This document shows positions 33,985-46,700 of a DNA stretch of 64,000 bases, piece after piece; positions within the stretch are counted from its first letter, which is position 1; each line of letters starts with the position of its first letter. The stretch is taken from assembly GCA_037042185.1 (NCBI GenBank), contig JAXQJY010000031.1, positions 434,001-498,000 of the forward strand, read 5' to 3'. A model generated the notes under the pieces. It searched no databases. It was not told the origin of the DNA and saw only the letters and a list, made by a program, of their open reading frames with translations. The position numbers were made by a program, and so were the translations under genes. The stretch is from Sordariomycetes sp. S80-01Y. Taxonomy: Eukaryota > Ascomycota > Sordariomycetes.

Positions 33985-34310
33985 AGGTTCAATACCTATC
34001 TTTAGCAGAAGCCTTGCAATCGGCATCGACATCAGCGTGGTTCTACTGTACGTTTCATGTTGACTACATTGAGAACATATTTAGCTGCATGTCTCTATGC
34101 CTCTGAGACTCTGAGATGCACAGCCCGATGATTTGAAGGCGATTTTCTATTTCTGGACGAGCTCTCAATGGGTGCAAAGCAAGATAGCGTGCTGGCGCGC
34201 CCTTAAGTAGCAATATTGACTAAGTATATTGAAGAGCACGAATAGCTATATAAACTGCTGCATCAGTATCTAGGTTTAAGGTCTGTCAGACAGTACCCTC
34301 CAACCGATAC
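33985..34310 (+). repeat. Repeat block B, copy 2
   Basis: Counterpart of 26805-26970, interrupted by about 150 bp near 34045-34190 that copy 1 lacks. It is enriched in T and A at the differing sites (CTAAGTATATTGAA against CTGGGTATGTTGAA), the direction expected from RIP. Confidence 0.7.
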
Positions 34311-35641
34311 TATTGCTGTGCCCAACTTTGACTTTGGAGTTGACGGGCGCGACCCGCCCATTGCTGACTATGGGTCCTAGCCTCGTGGCTAATGGTTCTA
34401 TCATACCGATGTCTTTTGGGACTGTTGGTCGTCTGGTGGTGGTGAGCTGGGGATTTCCAAATGGTTGGATTTGTGCTTCGTTCACTTTTTGCGCGCCGAA
34501 GATTGATACGTGATGTGGCGGGGAATGAATGCCCGAGATTTTTCATCGTAGGTAGCATTCAGATTCACTACATTTATCGAAAGAAAGACATATAAACAGT
34601 CTCTCAAAGCTCAAATATGTTACGTTTAATCTTTTGCAATCTTCCACCTCACTTGCTCCTTTTTCTTCTGGGTTGCTGGCTACAGGGCAGGCAGATAACA
34701 TTAGTGGGTTTATTGCTCGTAGGTATTGAGGTAAAATTGCGAAACTTGACAAAAATTATATTTAAGTATTGAATTTTAGGCATTGGTAGGTAACTAAGCA
34801 TTAGTCATACTGTTAATAGCTCAGTTATTTGTTGTAAGTATAGATAACTTGTTCAATATGCAGCGGGACATTCTTGTGCAAGGTACCACCGTCATAGACG
34901 GCATCGTCCTCCTTCAATTATACCCACTGCCTTGTGGCGATTCAATACAGCATTTTCTAGTCTCAAAAATCCTTCAGATCAACTTCTCCTTGACTTAGGT
35001 GCACATCTGAGCCTGCCATTCAACAAAACCCCTGGTTTTGGTCTTAATATTCCGAGGGCCGACCGGCTTCGTTTCACTGATTACTACCTGGTTGGATTGG
35101 TGGTTTCGACCTTGAGGATCCAGGAGTCGCTATTGAAGTCCTGCAGCATAGACTTGATGCTTCTCTGTTATGAGTAAAACGGGTAGGGTTAATCTTGAGC
35201 GAGCTGCATCGGCTGGGTCAGGATTGTAGCACGAGAGGCTGGGGGCCAGTTATTCTGTGAAAAGAACCTCAATCAAAATGGAGAAAGACTACATCACACT
35301 CGCCAGGCCTTGCTATTCTCAACAATACATCGAGTTTATCGAGAGCGCGCGCTTCAGGCAATCACGGTTACGTGTTCTTGGCTTGATCCCTAAGTCTAAC
35401 GACACACTGTAAAAACGTTCCAGTGAGGTGAAGCTCTTATGGCCAAAAGAGACTTATCGAAGTCGATATTTGCGGTTGGGAATTGAAAAAGAGTGTTTTT
35501 GATTTTGAGAGTGAAAAGGCGACCTGGTCCGCAGCCACCTCTTTCAACTTGTCTTTCATGACCGCAGCCGTACTCGATGTACGGCCGCATGGAGTTAAGA
35601 TCTTCCGGCCCAATGCAGTCAAACTTTATGTACACTAGAGA
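34311..35641. other. Intergenic, AT-rich, no gene seen
   Basis: 1.3 kb forming the left border of the diterpenoid cluster. 34540-34870 is AT-rich. Short frames only. Confidence 0.5.
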
Positions 35642-37335
35642 CTACTCTTCTGTGTCGCAGGTGTGGCCGGATGGTGCGCGGATGGCCGCATCCTTGCTAC
35701 GTGGAGTGAATCGCATGTTCAAGGTCGATTTCTGCCATAACGCATAGACCTTTTCATCCTCGAAGCTCAAATTCTCTTCGCCAGCTTGCCAGTCAAAGTT
35801 CCACAGCATTCTTGCCAGGACAAGACCGACTTCCATGTAAGCCAGACTCTTCCCGATGCAGCTGTATGGGCCGGTGATGAAGGGCTGGACGGCGTCGAGG
35901 TTGTCGCCTTTGAAGGCCGGATCATCGAGCCACCTCTCAGGACGGAACGCGTCAGGTTCCCGGAAGTTGGAACGCGAGCGGTAGGCGCTGTATTGCGTAA
36001 TATACACCACCATCTGGTGCTGTCAGTAAGATTCCCAAGACAGTTTTAGACAAAGGGGGCAAATGTCTATGAGACTTACGTCCTTCGGTATGAAATGCCC
36101 GCTGACCATCTCTCCTTTGCTGATAACTCTACGAGGGAGACCCACGGGCGTAGGAGGATATAGGCGAAGTGTCTCCTTGATGACTGCAGTGAGGTATGGT
36201 AACTTTTGAACCGCGGCCCATGATATGTCAAGCTCGTCCTCAAATGTGGATCGGACCTCCTCAGCAACCTTGGAAGCTGCATCCTCGTTTGTAGCGAGAT
36301 AGTAAGTAGCAGCGGACATAGTTGTGGCAGATGTCTCGCTTCCAGCCATTGTCATAAGAGCCAGATTGGCCTCCAGCTCTCCTTTGGTCAACGAGGCGGC
36401 ACTCGCTGAGTCAATGGAGTCGACAATGCTGTGGTCGGTATTTTTCCCCCCTCGACGTCCGCACTTCTCACGGATGACGTGCAAGTGCATGTTTCGCTTC
36501 TCTAAAAGGTTCTGCGGTAGCATTGCCATGACGAGTTTCTTGAAGAAAGAGTAGCGCTCCATCAACGCGACATACGAGCTCAGCCGGATATTCTGTAAAA
36601 CAACAGCAAGCCACGGGTGATACTCGACATTTTTTAGGCAGTCAAATGACTCTCCATATATCAAGCCTCCGATGATGTCGAATGTGGTCCAATTGTACCA
36701 TTTCACCATGTCAGCAATGCCGTCTGTACCCTTAATGTGATCCTTGAGCCTCTCCACGAGAAGGTCAATGTTCGCTCGGATCACGGGCTCGTTCTGCCGA
36801 AGTGACTTGTCTGAGAAGAAAGGGCTGAAAATCTTGCGGAAATGCGCGTCTGCGAGTCATCTATGTCAGTGTTTATCGACCAAGCGACTGGCGTCCCGGA
36901 GAGCACACGTACGCTTCATTTCATTGGCAACAATGATATCGTCATGTCCCTCTGTCAAGTTGGCATACCACTTAGGATCCCTTACAAAGGATTTTCCGCT
37001 CTTGATGCCGTATATGTCATTCCAGGCTGCAGGGCTTATGAAGGACAGCTCGTCGGGAGCGACCCTCACTACCTCGCCATACTTCTCGTGCATCTGCTTG
37101 ACAGACTTGTGCAAGTTCCCCGACAGCCAGTCTCTGATCCAAGGGAGTCGCGAAATGGAGTTGAGGCGCCGACCGGGGATCCTGCTGAATGGGTGGAAGA
37201 AGACATTGTAGATAGCAGAGTAGACAAGAGCCTGCTAAGATGTCAGCGACATGAGGGGATCATGCACATTTCCGGGGTAGATACTGATACTGCGCAAATG
37301 GCGGCCCAGAGAAGAATACTGCTGAATGAAGACAT
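35642..37335 (-). CDS. Cytochrome P450 (CYP65-like), diterpenoid cluster
   Basis: Microsomal-type P450 of 503 residues, likely oxidising the diterpene made by the cluster. Exons on the minus strand: 37335-37285, 37231-36913, 36849-36080, 36013-35642; three GT-AG introns, all frame-consistent. A short hydrophobic N-terminus (MSSFSSILLWAAICAVS) is a membrane anchor, continued by ALVYSAIYNVFFHPFSRIPG. I helix AGSETSAT, K-helix ETLRLYPP, PERF segment FRPERWL, heme loop FITGPYSCIGKSLAY with Cys432 as axial ligand. The heme loop has GPYSC where many P450s have GxRxC, as seen in the isotrichodermin C-15 hydroxylase-like (CYP65) group, which I consider its closest type. It shares a 418-bp promoter with the GGPP synthase gene. 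Reaction and position of oxidation unknown. Confidence 0.9.
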
Positions 37336-37753
37336 GTTAGAAGCTTTCCTTCTGTAGGAGGCTAATTTTGCTGCTGCTGCTGGGATAGGTTTCCCTTTGT
37401 GATACAAGTACGGGAGACAGAATAGAAGGAAGAGATGGGAGATGGGGGTACGCCAAAAGACGACATGGCAGTATCCTCTCTGTGTGGAGGTGTGGGAGAC
37501 CCCGGCAAAGTCAACTCGTCGCCCTCTACAGAATCTTGGCAAAGCTGAGCGGGGGTCGATAAGTTACATTATCACGCAGCTGCGTTAGCGTAGGATCGGC
37601 AGCATTCTACAGTTCGGTCGAGATTGTGTCCATGTACGTTACTTATGTACGCTGCCTGGGCTCTGCCAGTATTTAGCTGAGTCCACTTGAACCTCAGAAA
37701 ACGAACTTCTCATATTCCAAACCCAACAAAACTCCCCTTCCATCACTCTCATC
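37336..37753. promoter_or_regulatory. Divergent promoter, P450 / GGPP synthase
   Basis: 418 bp between the two start codons; it must drive both genes. It contains GTACGTTACTTATGTAC near 37635-37651 with repeated GTAC ends, and a C-rich leader before the GGPP synthase ATG. Co-regulation is inferred from the layout. Confidence 0.6.
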
Positions 37754-39251
37754 ATGAATTCAAGCTCCTCTATTCAATTCGAAGTCACTGAAGGGACTTG
37801 TGGGCTGCAAAGTATCGACAAGAAAATGAGCATGGTTGAAGCACCTACTCAGGGTCCCAATACGCCTCCCTACGACTCCTTCGACGATTCAACCGGTACG
37901 GAGAAGCCAAACCCCCTAAAATCAACTCTTGAAGACGGGTACTTCACTATTAAGAATGGATCGGCGTTTCCACGGCACGAGCAGTGCAGCCAGCGGAACG
38001 GAATACAAGAGGTAACTGGTTCCCCCTAGTCATAAATGCCAGAATGTAAGCTAATCTTTGAAGATCACTCTAGCTCCCTACAGATATATCGAAAAGCTTC
38101 CGTCAAAGGGAGTAAGGAGTATTCTCATCGATGCGTTGAACATTTGGTTCAAAGTTCCGGAATCCTCCTCCGAGATAATCAAGGAGGTAACCACTCTTCT
38201 GCACAGTTCATCTCTAATGTGAGTAAAACGCCTCCTCCCATATCCTTGCCGCTTCAAAATTGACATCGGAGTGCAAAGGTTCGATGATATCGAAGATGGC
38301 TCAGCTCTTCGCCGGGGAAAGCCGACAGCGCACAAGATTTTTGGCATCGCTCAGACCATCAACTCTTCGACATACGTTCTCATGTCCTCAATCGCGAAGG
38401 CCAGGCTGCTCTCCAACAAAGAATGCGTAGACATTTTGATCGGTGAGTGTTGCTTGCTGTAAAACACCGGATTCTGGTAGTAACACGGGCACATTAGATG
38501 GTGTAAGCCTTATGCTCGAAGGGCAGGCAGCCGACCTTCACTCTACGTACTTGGCCGAGTGCCCGCAAGAGTACGATTACCTACAAATGGTGGATCGCAG
38601 TACGATAAATAAGCCGATTATCATCATCATAGTTACTAATATTCAGGCAGAAACCGGAGGCCTGTTTCGTATCGTGTACCAACTAATGCGAGCAGAGTCA
38701 CCAGAGACGGAGTGGGTTAAACCGAAGATGCCGATATCCCGATGATGCTTCCAGCTGACCCTTGAACAGGCTACCTCTTCTCGATACCGCCATGATTCTT
38801 TGGGGGAGGTACTTCCAGATACGCGACGACTACATGAACCTTACGTCAGAAGAAGTACTGCCACCGAAACACTGAGCTACCCGCACTATGCTAATATTGT
38901 AACCCACAGTACACCGGACAAAAGGGCCTCTGCGAGGACCTCGACGAGGGCAAATTCTCCTTCCCATTGATCCACTGCCTAGGCGGGACGTGTGATCTAC
39001 CCCCGAACACACCCCATGCATTGGAAGTCAAAAGTATCTTGGCCTCGCGGAGCCACTACGGCGGCTGCGGGTTACCGGCCGAGATCAAGTGTCACATGCT
39101 GGATATTCTCGGCTCGGCTGGGAGCCTGGATTTCACCAAGCTTGCATTGAGGCGTCTGGAAAAAGATCTTCGGGCCGAGATCGAACGGGTGGAGAGTGTG
39201 GCTGGATGCAACCCAATTCTTGGTGGTTTGATCGACAAGATGAAGATTTAG
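37754..39251 (+). CDS. Geranylgeranyl diphosphate synthase
   Basis: Trans-prenyltransferase making GGPP (C20) from IPP and allylic diphosphates, here presumably the dedicated supply for the diterpene synthase. Seven exons: 37754-38011, 38064-38218, 38279-38442, 38498-38599, 38651-38711, 38770-38854, 38910-39251; all GT-AG and frame-consistent, 388 residues. First Asp-rich motif [16 protein letters not shown] (Asp140-Asp144), chain-length and lid regions EGQAADLH and MVDRKTGGLFR, second motif IRDDYMNL (Asp266, Asp267), then [19 protein letters not shown]. The unusual N-terminal 85 residues (Ser/Pro/Glu-rich) precede the catalytic domain at [15 protein letters not shown]. Such N-terminal extensions are common in secondary-metabolism GGPP synthases. 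A housekeeping paralog is expected elsewhere in the genome. Confidence 0.93.
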
Positions 39252-41114
39252 GGATGAAATAACCTGTACGGTCTGGAGAATGCTAAGGCACACGCAATGA
39301 TACGCGAACAATCGCTTGCCCTTGCCCGACTACAAGACTAGTCCAATTTAAGCGATCCATCCCAAAAGAAAAGCTGGCATGGGAGATGCAAGGCATGTCT
39401 CTGTACTGAATATGTACGGTAGACGACTGTGTGTCTCAGAGACGGCGACACAGGGTTAAACTCTGAGGACACATGTATTTTGATGCTTGATCCATCTCTA
39501 CCCATTCATTTCCGAAACTATGTGGTACAGTGGAGAAGGAGACACACTCTGTACTGCGATGATGTAACCCTAGAAATTCACGATAAGCTCTATCACACAG
39601 GGTTCAAGGCCTCGAACACGGCCGGCTCCATGTGAAAACGTCGAGAAGACAATTCTCTCAAGTTCCCCCAGCCTGAAAGCGCAGAAACGAGAGATTTAGG
39701 ATGGAGCTAGTCTTGATGTTACCTTGTTGCTCAGGTCTGCAGCCTGACGCAGAAGACATGAGCGAAAGGTTAGGTCGGGGTCAACGTTGCGGCCGTTATC
39801 AAAGGAGGGCGAGGTTACGTAGGGTAACGGAGCTGGCCTCACATGAACCTTCCAGAGCCGCTCTGCTACTGCTTAGACTTAGCTCAGTCCCTGTATGCGT
39901 GTGTTCAATATTCAAAGCTCATCGTGAGGAAGCTAAACCTCTTCTGGCAGCTGGCTCGCGTAGCTGACAGCACCTCCTGGGTGACAGGCAGGAGCAAGCA
40001 CGGCATTGTACTATCCTCAATGATGTGGGCTACTACAGTATCTGTCATAAAGATACTGATCGCACTGGAAGCCTTAAGAGGACTCACTCGGCAGGGAACA
40101 GAATGTAACCTAGGTGCGGTGCCTGTTGGTTCCCTCGCCCAGCAGGCTGTGTACGGCTTCTCGGTTCCGAGAACTCTAGGTTAAAGTGGGAACACAGCTC
40201 GGGACGCATGGCTCCGCCGGGCTATTCTGCCGGGGGCTTTGCAGATTAAAAACATTATTCCATCGTAATGCGGCGGAATATTCAGACCGAATGCAGTAGT
40301 AACAATATTGCCACAGACAGTCTCCTACCTACTATATTGGACCCACTAGACGGGATGTGCGGCTGATCGGCGACCCTGAGGGGATATAAGGTGGGGGTTG
40401 CATGATATTTTCCTAACATAGAACCTTTTGCGTCGAGGTTGCCAAGACCAATCTTGATCTAAGCTGAGCCGGCCTCGGATAAGGGGCCGCGTGAGGGGCC
40501 ATCGCGGCAAAACAGGGCATGTGCATTAGCGTGTATTGAGAACCCACGTACTTCTCATACAGAGTATACGTACTTAGTGTTATCAACGAAATACGACATC
40601 GACTGCAGATCTTGTTTTCCACGCCGGGGAATGGAGCATCCCTTTCCCACGACCGCGGTGGGTCGACGATTGAGCTAATCTTAGATCTCATCTTCGGAAG
40701 CATCCGTGTGGTGTGCGGAGAACTCTGTATCCGGTGCTTTGCTGTCGCAACTTGCCAAGCTTTGTGCAATGAATGCCTGTCTAACCTGTCTGCGGTGATC
40801 CGTATCTTATCCTCGCCACTCAACCCCATAGGCCAACCGGCAATCACGGACAGCCATTGGGCGCTTTTCTTTGCGGGTGGTTTGATAAGCTGTGCTGGAA
40901 TCGCGTGTCACTCATTAGCGCCGCGGCTCACGGTGTCGCAACATTTTCAGAGGATGCGGGCACAGTCGGAAGCCATATCCGGACGCCATATTATCTTCAG
41001 TGCAACCAATCTTTTCTATTGAAGCAACAATATGCAACACTCGATAACTACCCCACTGGACCATCGTTCACTCGTACGGCTCCCCCCTCCGTGTTGGTGG
41101 CACTTGTGCATCAC
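39252..41114. other. Intergenic inside the cluster, no certain gene
   Basis: 1.9 kb between the convergent ends of the GGPP synthase and second P450 genes. Short frames (39701-40184 +, 40847-40413 -, 40612-41022 +) show no family motif. There is room for a lost cluster gene, but no recognisable remnant. Confidence 0.4.
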
Positions 41115-42998
41115 TCACTCAACCCGCAGGTCGCTAACGGTGACTCGCACACCCTTGGAATCCGCCTTGCAGAGAGTGATGAGACACGAGGCATCCATAG
41201 CTACATCATCAACATGGGTGTCGAAAAGCTTGAAGTCAAATTGACGGAAGAGTGTGGCGAGGACCAAATACTGTTCGGCCACGGAGAGGCTGCAAGAATG
41301 TCAGTATTGCTTCTTCTACATTTTGACGTTTCCCGGGGTGACAAACTTCATTCCAATGCACATTCTGGAGCCGCTGCCAAAGGGAACGAGGTATTTTTCG
41401 AGACCGTTGGCATCGTCTGATAGCCATCTTTCAGGATCAAAGTGCTCAGGGTTGGGGAAGATGTCTTCGTTGCGATGGCAGTTCCAGATGTTCATGGACA
41501 TTGGAGTCTGGCCGCAGTTAGCAGGCAGAACTATGAGACCTGCTTCCAGAAACCTGGGATCCCCTACCTTGGGAGGAATCTTCCACCCTTTATACTCGGT
41601 TGCGGCATAGTCGTTGACTCTCGGGAACCTGCTACTTGCCGGAGAGCACACTCTGACCAGAAATTAGCCATTTCGATTTCATGTTTAGAAAGTATGTTGG
41701 ACAATACCGGAGTGTCTCGTTGACTACAGCTGCCTGAGGAGGAAGGGAGTTCAGCAAAAGGACAAGAGAGCCGGAAAACCAGTCTTACAAGATATTTGAT
41801 CTCCTTCAGCTTTGGCAGAGGAGGCAGGTTCTGCGGATCTGGAATCGCCTTGACCAATTCCTCCTTAAGCCGAGCCGCGACATGAGGATTGTTCAGAATG
41901 TAGAAGGTAGCAGCTTCCAGGGCTTGGGCAGTCGAGTCTGTTCCTGCTCCTTCAAGAATGAGGGCCTCTTCAGTGATCTCGTTGATGGTTGTGTTGCTAT
42001 GGCGTTCATTGCCCACAATGCCGTGGATCATGGTGCTGTGGGCCGTCTTCTCGCGCGTCTCATTCTGGGCGCAGGCCAGTTCGACCTGGATCCTCAAAGT
42101 CTATGTCCATTCAGAAAACGAAAGAAACAAATTTATAAAGGAGAAGCTTACATCAAGGTGCTTCTTCAAAATGCCAAAGTCTGAGCTCAATCGCGTAACG
42201 ATCCAGCTGGGCATAAGCCTGAAGTAGGCCAGAAGAGGGAAGTGGCGAACCATGACAGAGCTCTCTGTCACAATCCTGGCGTATTTACGATAGGCCTCTC
42301 CGAGGTTCTCATCCTCCAGAAGAGGACTGGGAGCAAGTCCAATGTAGGACGTGATGGTGTCGGATGTCAACACACGGTAGGCATGGGAGACATTGACCAC
42401 GCCTTTAGTGTCAGCGTTGTCCTTCAGGATATGGCCGAGCTTGTCGATGTTGACTTTGATCTGCGGCTCAAATTGGTGGATAGAACGCAGAGCAAAGAGA
42501 TTCTTGTAGACGCCGACGCGGCGACGGTGAACATCGTGATCTTCCGTTCCAAAAGAGACCTCAGCAACGCCTGAGACCTTGTAGTACCAAGGATACTTCT
42601 TCAGCTTCCGGGAAGTGGAGTAGAAGTCGTGATAGAATGCTGGGTCATCAATGTGGATTTCATGGGGATTAACCCGAACAATTGGACCTGTTCAACATTC
42701 AGGAAAAGGTCCGGAGGCTTGCGTAAAAAAACTTGCCGTATTTCTTATGCATATCCTTGATCTCGAACACATACTTGCCCTTGAGCCACACGTCGTAGTA
42801 TGTCTCATACCAGAGAGTGGCGGCGGCAAGCTTTGGTCCAGGGAATCCAGCAAGAGGATGGAAAAATAGACGATAAAGAACGAGTAAGAGCATGGATAGA
42901 ATGGAGACCCCGAAACCAACGGCTGTGCACATCATTAAGGGGTGCTCGACGGCCGAGGCTAAGGTTTGATCGAGCAAGTTTACCATAATGTTGGCCAT
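41115..42998 (-). CDS. Cytochrome P450 (trichodiene-oxygenase-like), diterpenoid cluster
   Basis: P450 of 518 residues, probably oxidising the cluster's diterpene. Seven exons on the minus strand: 42998-42737, 42687-42152, 42100-41789, 41733-41708, 41652-41568, 41507-41347, 41289-41115. Intron 1 uses a GC donor (GCAAGT) with an AG acceptor; the others are GT-AG. Exon 4 is only 26 nt and carries most of the ExxR motif (AVVNETLR). N-terminal [22 protein letters not shown], then [10 protein letters not shown] helix [15 protein letters not shown], heme loop [10 protein letters not shown] with Cys457. The segment [15 protein letters not shown] is typical of the trichodiene oxygenase-like (CYP58-like) group. 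It differs in type from the other P450 here, so two distinct oxidations are likely. Divergent with the diterpene synthase. Confidence 0.9.
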
Positions 42999-43724
42999 GA
43001 TGCTAGAACCTGCGCTTGAGTATGTAGGCGGTGCAAAGGCAGTATGGAATCCAGGAGATATAGAAAATTCTGAGACGGAGACTTAATTAGGACGATAGAT
43101 AAGTGGTTTTGATGGGCTGCCTCTAGTGTAACCCCCCAACGAATAATCACGAAATACGCAGAGGGGGTCCATGTGGACCTTTTGGTGTCCCCGCAATCAG
43201 CTGGGCAAGTACAAAGTAAGTACTGCTGGAGAACACACGATATGCAGCTGAGACGGGACTAATTCATCTATGATCCTTGAAAACTACTCCGCATCTGTTA
43301 TGAACGGGCTGAATGCCTGCAATGTAACACCATGCCCTGCGTCTTCCAATAAAGCGCGCATGTATTAGTTTAGTCTGGATGAGCTCACAGCAATAAGTGG
43401 ATTTCAAAGTCACCTCGGGCTCGTAGCCAGACCAGGCAAGAGCAAAAGTCAGAATTTACTTGACGGGACAGCTGAGTACCTCCAGGCTGGTCCAGAACAT
43501 CCCGGATATGTCATGGGGCCCGCTTAGGTATGAGTACCGTGATACTTGAGCACAAAGTCGGGTCGAGAAGCCCGGGCTGAAAAAGAGGTAGAGAAAGCAT
43601 AGTTACATAACAAGCGTGGACTTTCTGACCCTACGGATTTGGGAACTAGTTATCATCATCATCATACTCTCACTTGTTACCTCCATGTTCTGAACTGCCG
43701 CCCCAAACCTACAACTCAAAGAAA
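42999..43724. promoter_or_regulatory. Divergent promoter, P450 / diterpene synthase
   Basis: 726 bp between the start codons. Contains a perfect inverted repeat GGTCCATGTGGACC at 43166-43179 and AGTAC-n7-GTACT near 43207-43223; either could be a dimeric regulator site. No regulator gene lies within the cluster. Function is inference. Confidence 0.55.
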
Positions 43725-46700
43725 ATGGACAGCAACAAGCAATTGGCCACTTCACTCATCGATTACTGCGCTGAAGCAGTCGGAAACACGCACACATTTG
43801 GCCGTCTCACCAGTTCCATCTATGATTCGGCATGGGTTGCCATCCTAAGGAAACCGGGTACCCCCGGGCTTCTCTTCCCAGAATGCTACAGGTATATCCT
43901 TGACCAGCAACATGCGGAATCTGGATGGGAGAAAACTCCCGAGTCGGAGATAGACGGAATAATGTGCACCCTTGGGGGTTTGCTCGCGCTGACCACAAAC
44001 TCGGACATCCCTCAGGATGGCGTTTCCACGGAGGACATGGCTAGGCGCATTCAACACGCGGCTTCATTCCTGAGCTCGAAACTACAATATTGGGACGTAG
44101 CCTCTTGTGACCATGTAGGATTCGAAATCATTATCCCCTCCATGCTCGAGCGCTTGGAGCAGAAGGGACTTACCTTCACCTTTCCCGGACAAGCTCTCTT
44201 AGCCCAGCTGAATCAAGACAAACTGGCCAGAATTCATCCTGCTGTCTGGTCCGGCAAAGTACAGACAACTATAACGCACTCACTCGAGGCGTTCCTGGGG
44301 AAAGCAGATTTCAGCGGACTTCGGGATCAGCGAGTCTGCGGCGGCATGGGCAGCTCCCCATCATCTACCGCTGCCTATCTGATGTCGTCGCCAGTTTGGG
44401 ATGACGAAGCAGAGGAGTACCTGCGTACGGTTTTGGCGTCAAGATGGCCTAGCGAGCTGGGCGGTGTACCTGGAATGTACCCGACGACCGGATTCGAGGT
44501 CCTCTGGGTCAGTGCTCCTTGATCGAAATTGTCTTCGCTTTTACTGACCGCCGCTTCCAGATTGCCTCGACTCTCTTGGAAGATGGCTTCGATGCCGCTA
44601 GCCTTCCACGCTATGGGTTTATTCTATCTTTAATCCAGGAGTTTTATGACTCACTCGGCGGGTTTGCAAGCGGATTTTGTAAGCTTGCCATTCCATGTGC
44701 CAAACACTACTAACATGGGCTCCCTTCAGCAAAGTCGAGTGTCCCTGATGCTGATGATACTTCGAAATCCATCATCGTGCGCAATCTTCTCGGCGTCCCG
44801 ACTAATGCAGATAAGCTTGTCGAGACATTCGAAGGCGAGAAGCATTTCCGCACTTACATGATGGAAAGGCACCCAAGCGTGACAACAAACTGCAACGTAC
44901 TTAGTGCGTTGCTGGTATCTCCCGAACCAGAAAAGTTCATTGGGCAGATCGAGAAGTGCGCGAGATATCTATGTGCTTCGTGGATGCAGTCTGATGTCCC
45001 CTTCCAGGACAAATGGGTAAGTCAGAGCCAACCAAACACTCGATCCATGAATCCTTACCAACAATGCGCAGAATATCTCGGAATTTTATCCAATTATGCT
45101 CCTCTCACAAGCTCTCTGCAGGCTAGTAAATGCTTCAGATAAAGGATTCATCAACAATTTCTCTGAGGAGCTCCTCGCTGGAGACATATCGCTTGTGCTA
45201 TTCCAAGTCCTGATGCAGACTTTGCAAAAGCAACATGAGAACGGCTCGTGGGGCCACGTCCCATCGAAGGAGATCACGGCGTATGCAATCATTGCTCTGG
45301 GAAACTTGGCATCCCTGCCATTCAACACACAGCTGCCTGATGTCATCCGGCAAGCTATTGAGAAGGGTCGCGCGTTCATCAACTCAAGCGGTGTGACCCC
45401 TGATGTTGAGTACGTGTGGATTGCCAAGACCAATTACTCGCCCCTCAACATTTGCAAAGCATACCAGCTAGCAGCACTCGAAACAGAGTTCCCCAAGTAT
45501 TCACTTGGCTCGTCATTCAGCAAGCGTCTCGATCTCCCTGGGAAGGAAATACAAAAATACACTCAAATGTTCTCCATCCTCCCCATCTTGAACGAGTTTC
45601 CACGCTGGAGGATCGAAGGATCGGTGACGGAAGCAATCCTTTTCCGGGACAAACTACAAGCCGCCAAACTCGACATATTCGACAGGTCCAATTTGAAGGG
45701 GGAAGAGTACTTGGAGTTCATTGCAATGACTCTCGCGTGTTCCAATAATCTACATGGTACTTTCTTGAAGACGGAAGTCTTGTTCGAGATGATGAAGTTT
45801 ATTCTACACGTCTACCAGGTTGACGAGTACTACGAGCACGTCATAGGGCTCACTTACGATCAACACCTTCCGGAAATCCAACAACTTATCGAGAAGTTGT
45901 TGGAGAGCCAGCCGCTGGAGAAAGACCCGAACAGCCACAACGGCCACAGCGCTAACGGCCACAACACCAACGGACATGGCGTGAACGGACACGGCGTAAA
46001 CGAACACGGCGTGAATGGACACGGCGTGAATGGACACGGCGTAAACGGCAGTGGCGCGCAGTTGGAATCAGCTGCGCGATTGAAAATATCCAAGAACATA
46101 ACATCATTCACTGACACTGTCCTCGACATTCCTGTGGTGCGGAGAGCAGATCCTGTCGACAGAGACCTCCTGAAGCACGAACTTCGTCGCTGCCTGCTGG
46201 CGCACATCATTCAGCTTAAAGATAGCAAAAAACACTGCCAGAGTATCAAAGACGGATCCGAATGGAAGCCCCCCTGTGGATCCTACCACGAATGGGCGCG
46301 TACAGTTGGTTCGGCACATAGCTGCTCTCCGCTCTCCCTTGCGTTCTTCCGCTGCCTCGTCCCAGAGGACCTGGCAGGTCGCCGCGTCACCGCCGAAGAG
46401 CAATATATAGTGCAGGACCTGTGGGTCCATCTCGCCAACAAAGCACGTATGGAGAACGACCGCTACTCAGTGCAGCGGGACCGCAAAGAGGGGAATTTGA
46501 ACTCGCTTGATTTTCCCGAGTTCAACCGAGTAGATGGGGGTGTTACCCAGCTCACACGCATTATCGAGTATGAGAAGAGAAGCATCAAGCTGGGCTTTGA
46601 GGCGTTGGAGGAAGTTGTCGGTGCAGGGCAGAAACATGCACAATTGGAGGCGCTGAAGTTCTACACCTTCCTCCTGGAACTTTATAACAATGTGTACGCT

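Noticed and set aside
40413-40847. Possible additional gene inside the cluster on the minus strand
   Set aside because: No P450, transferase or other motif and no splice-consistent extension.
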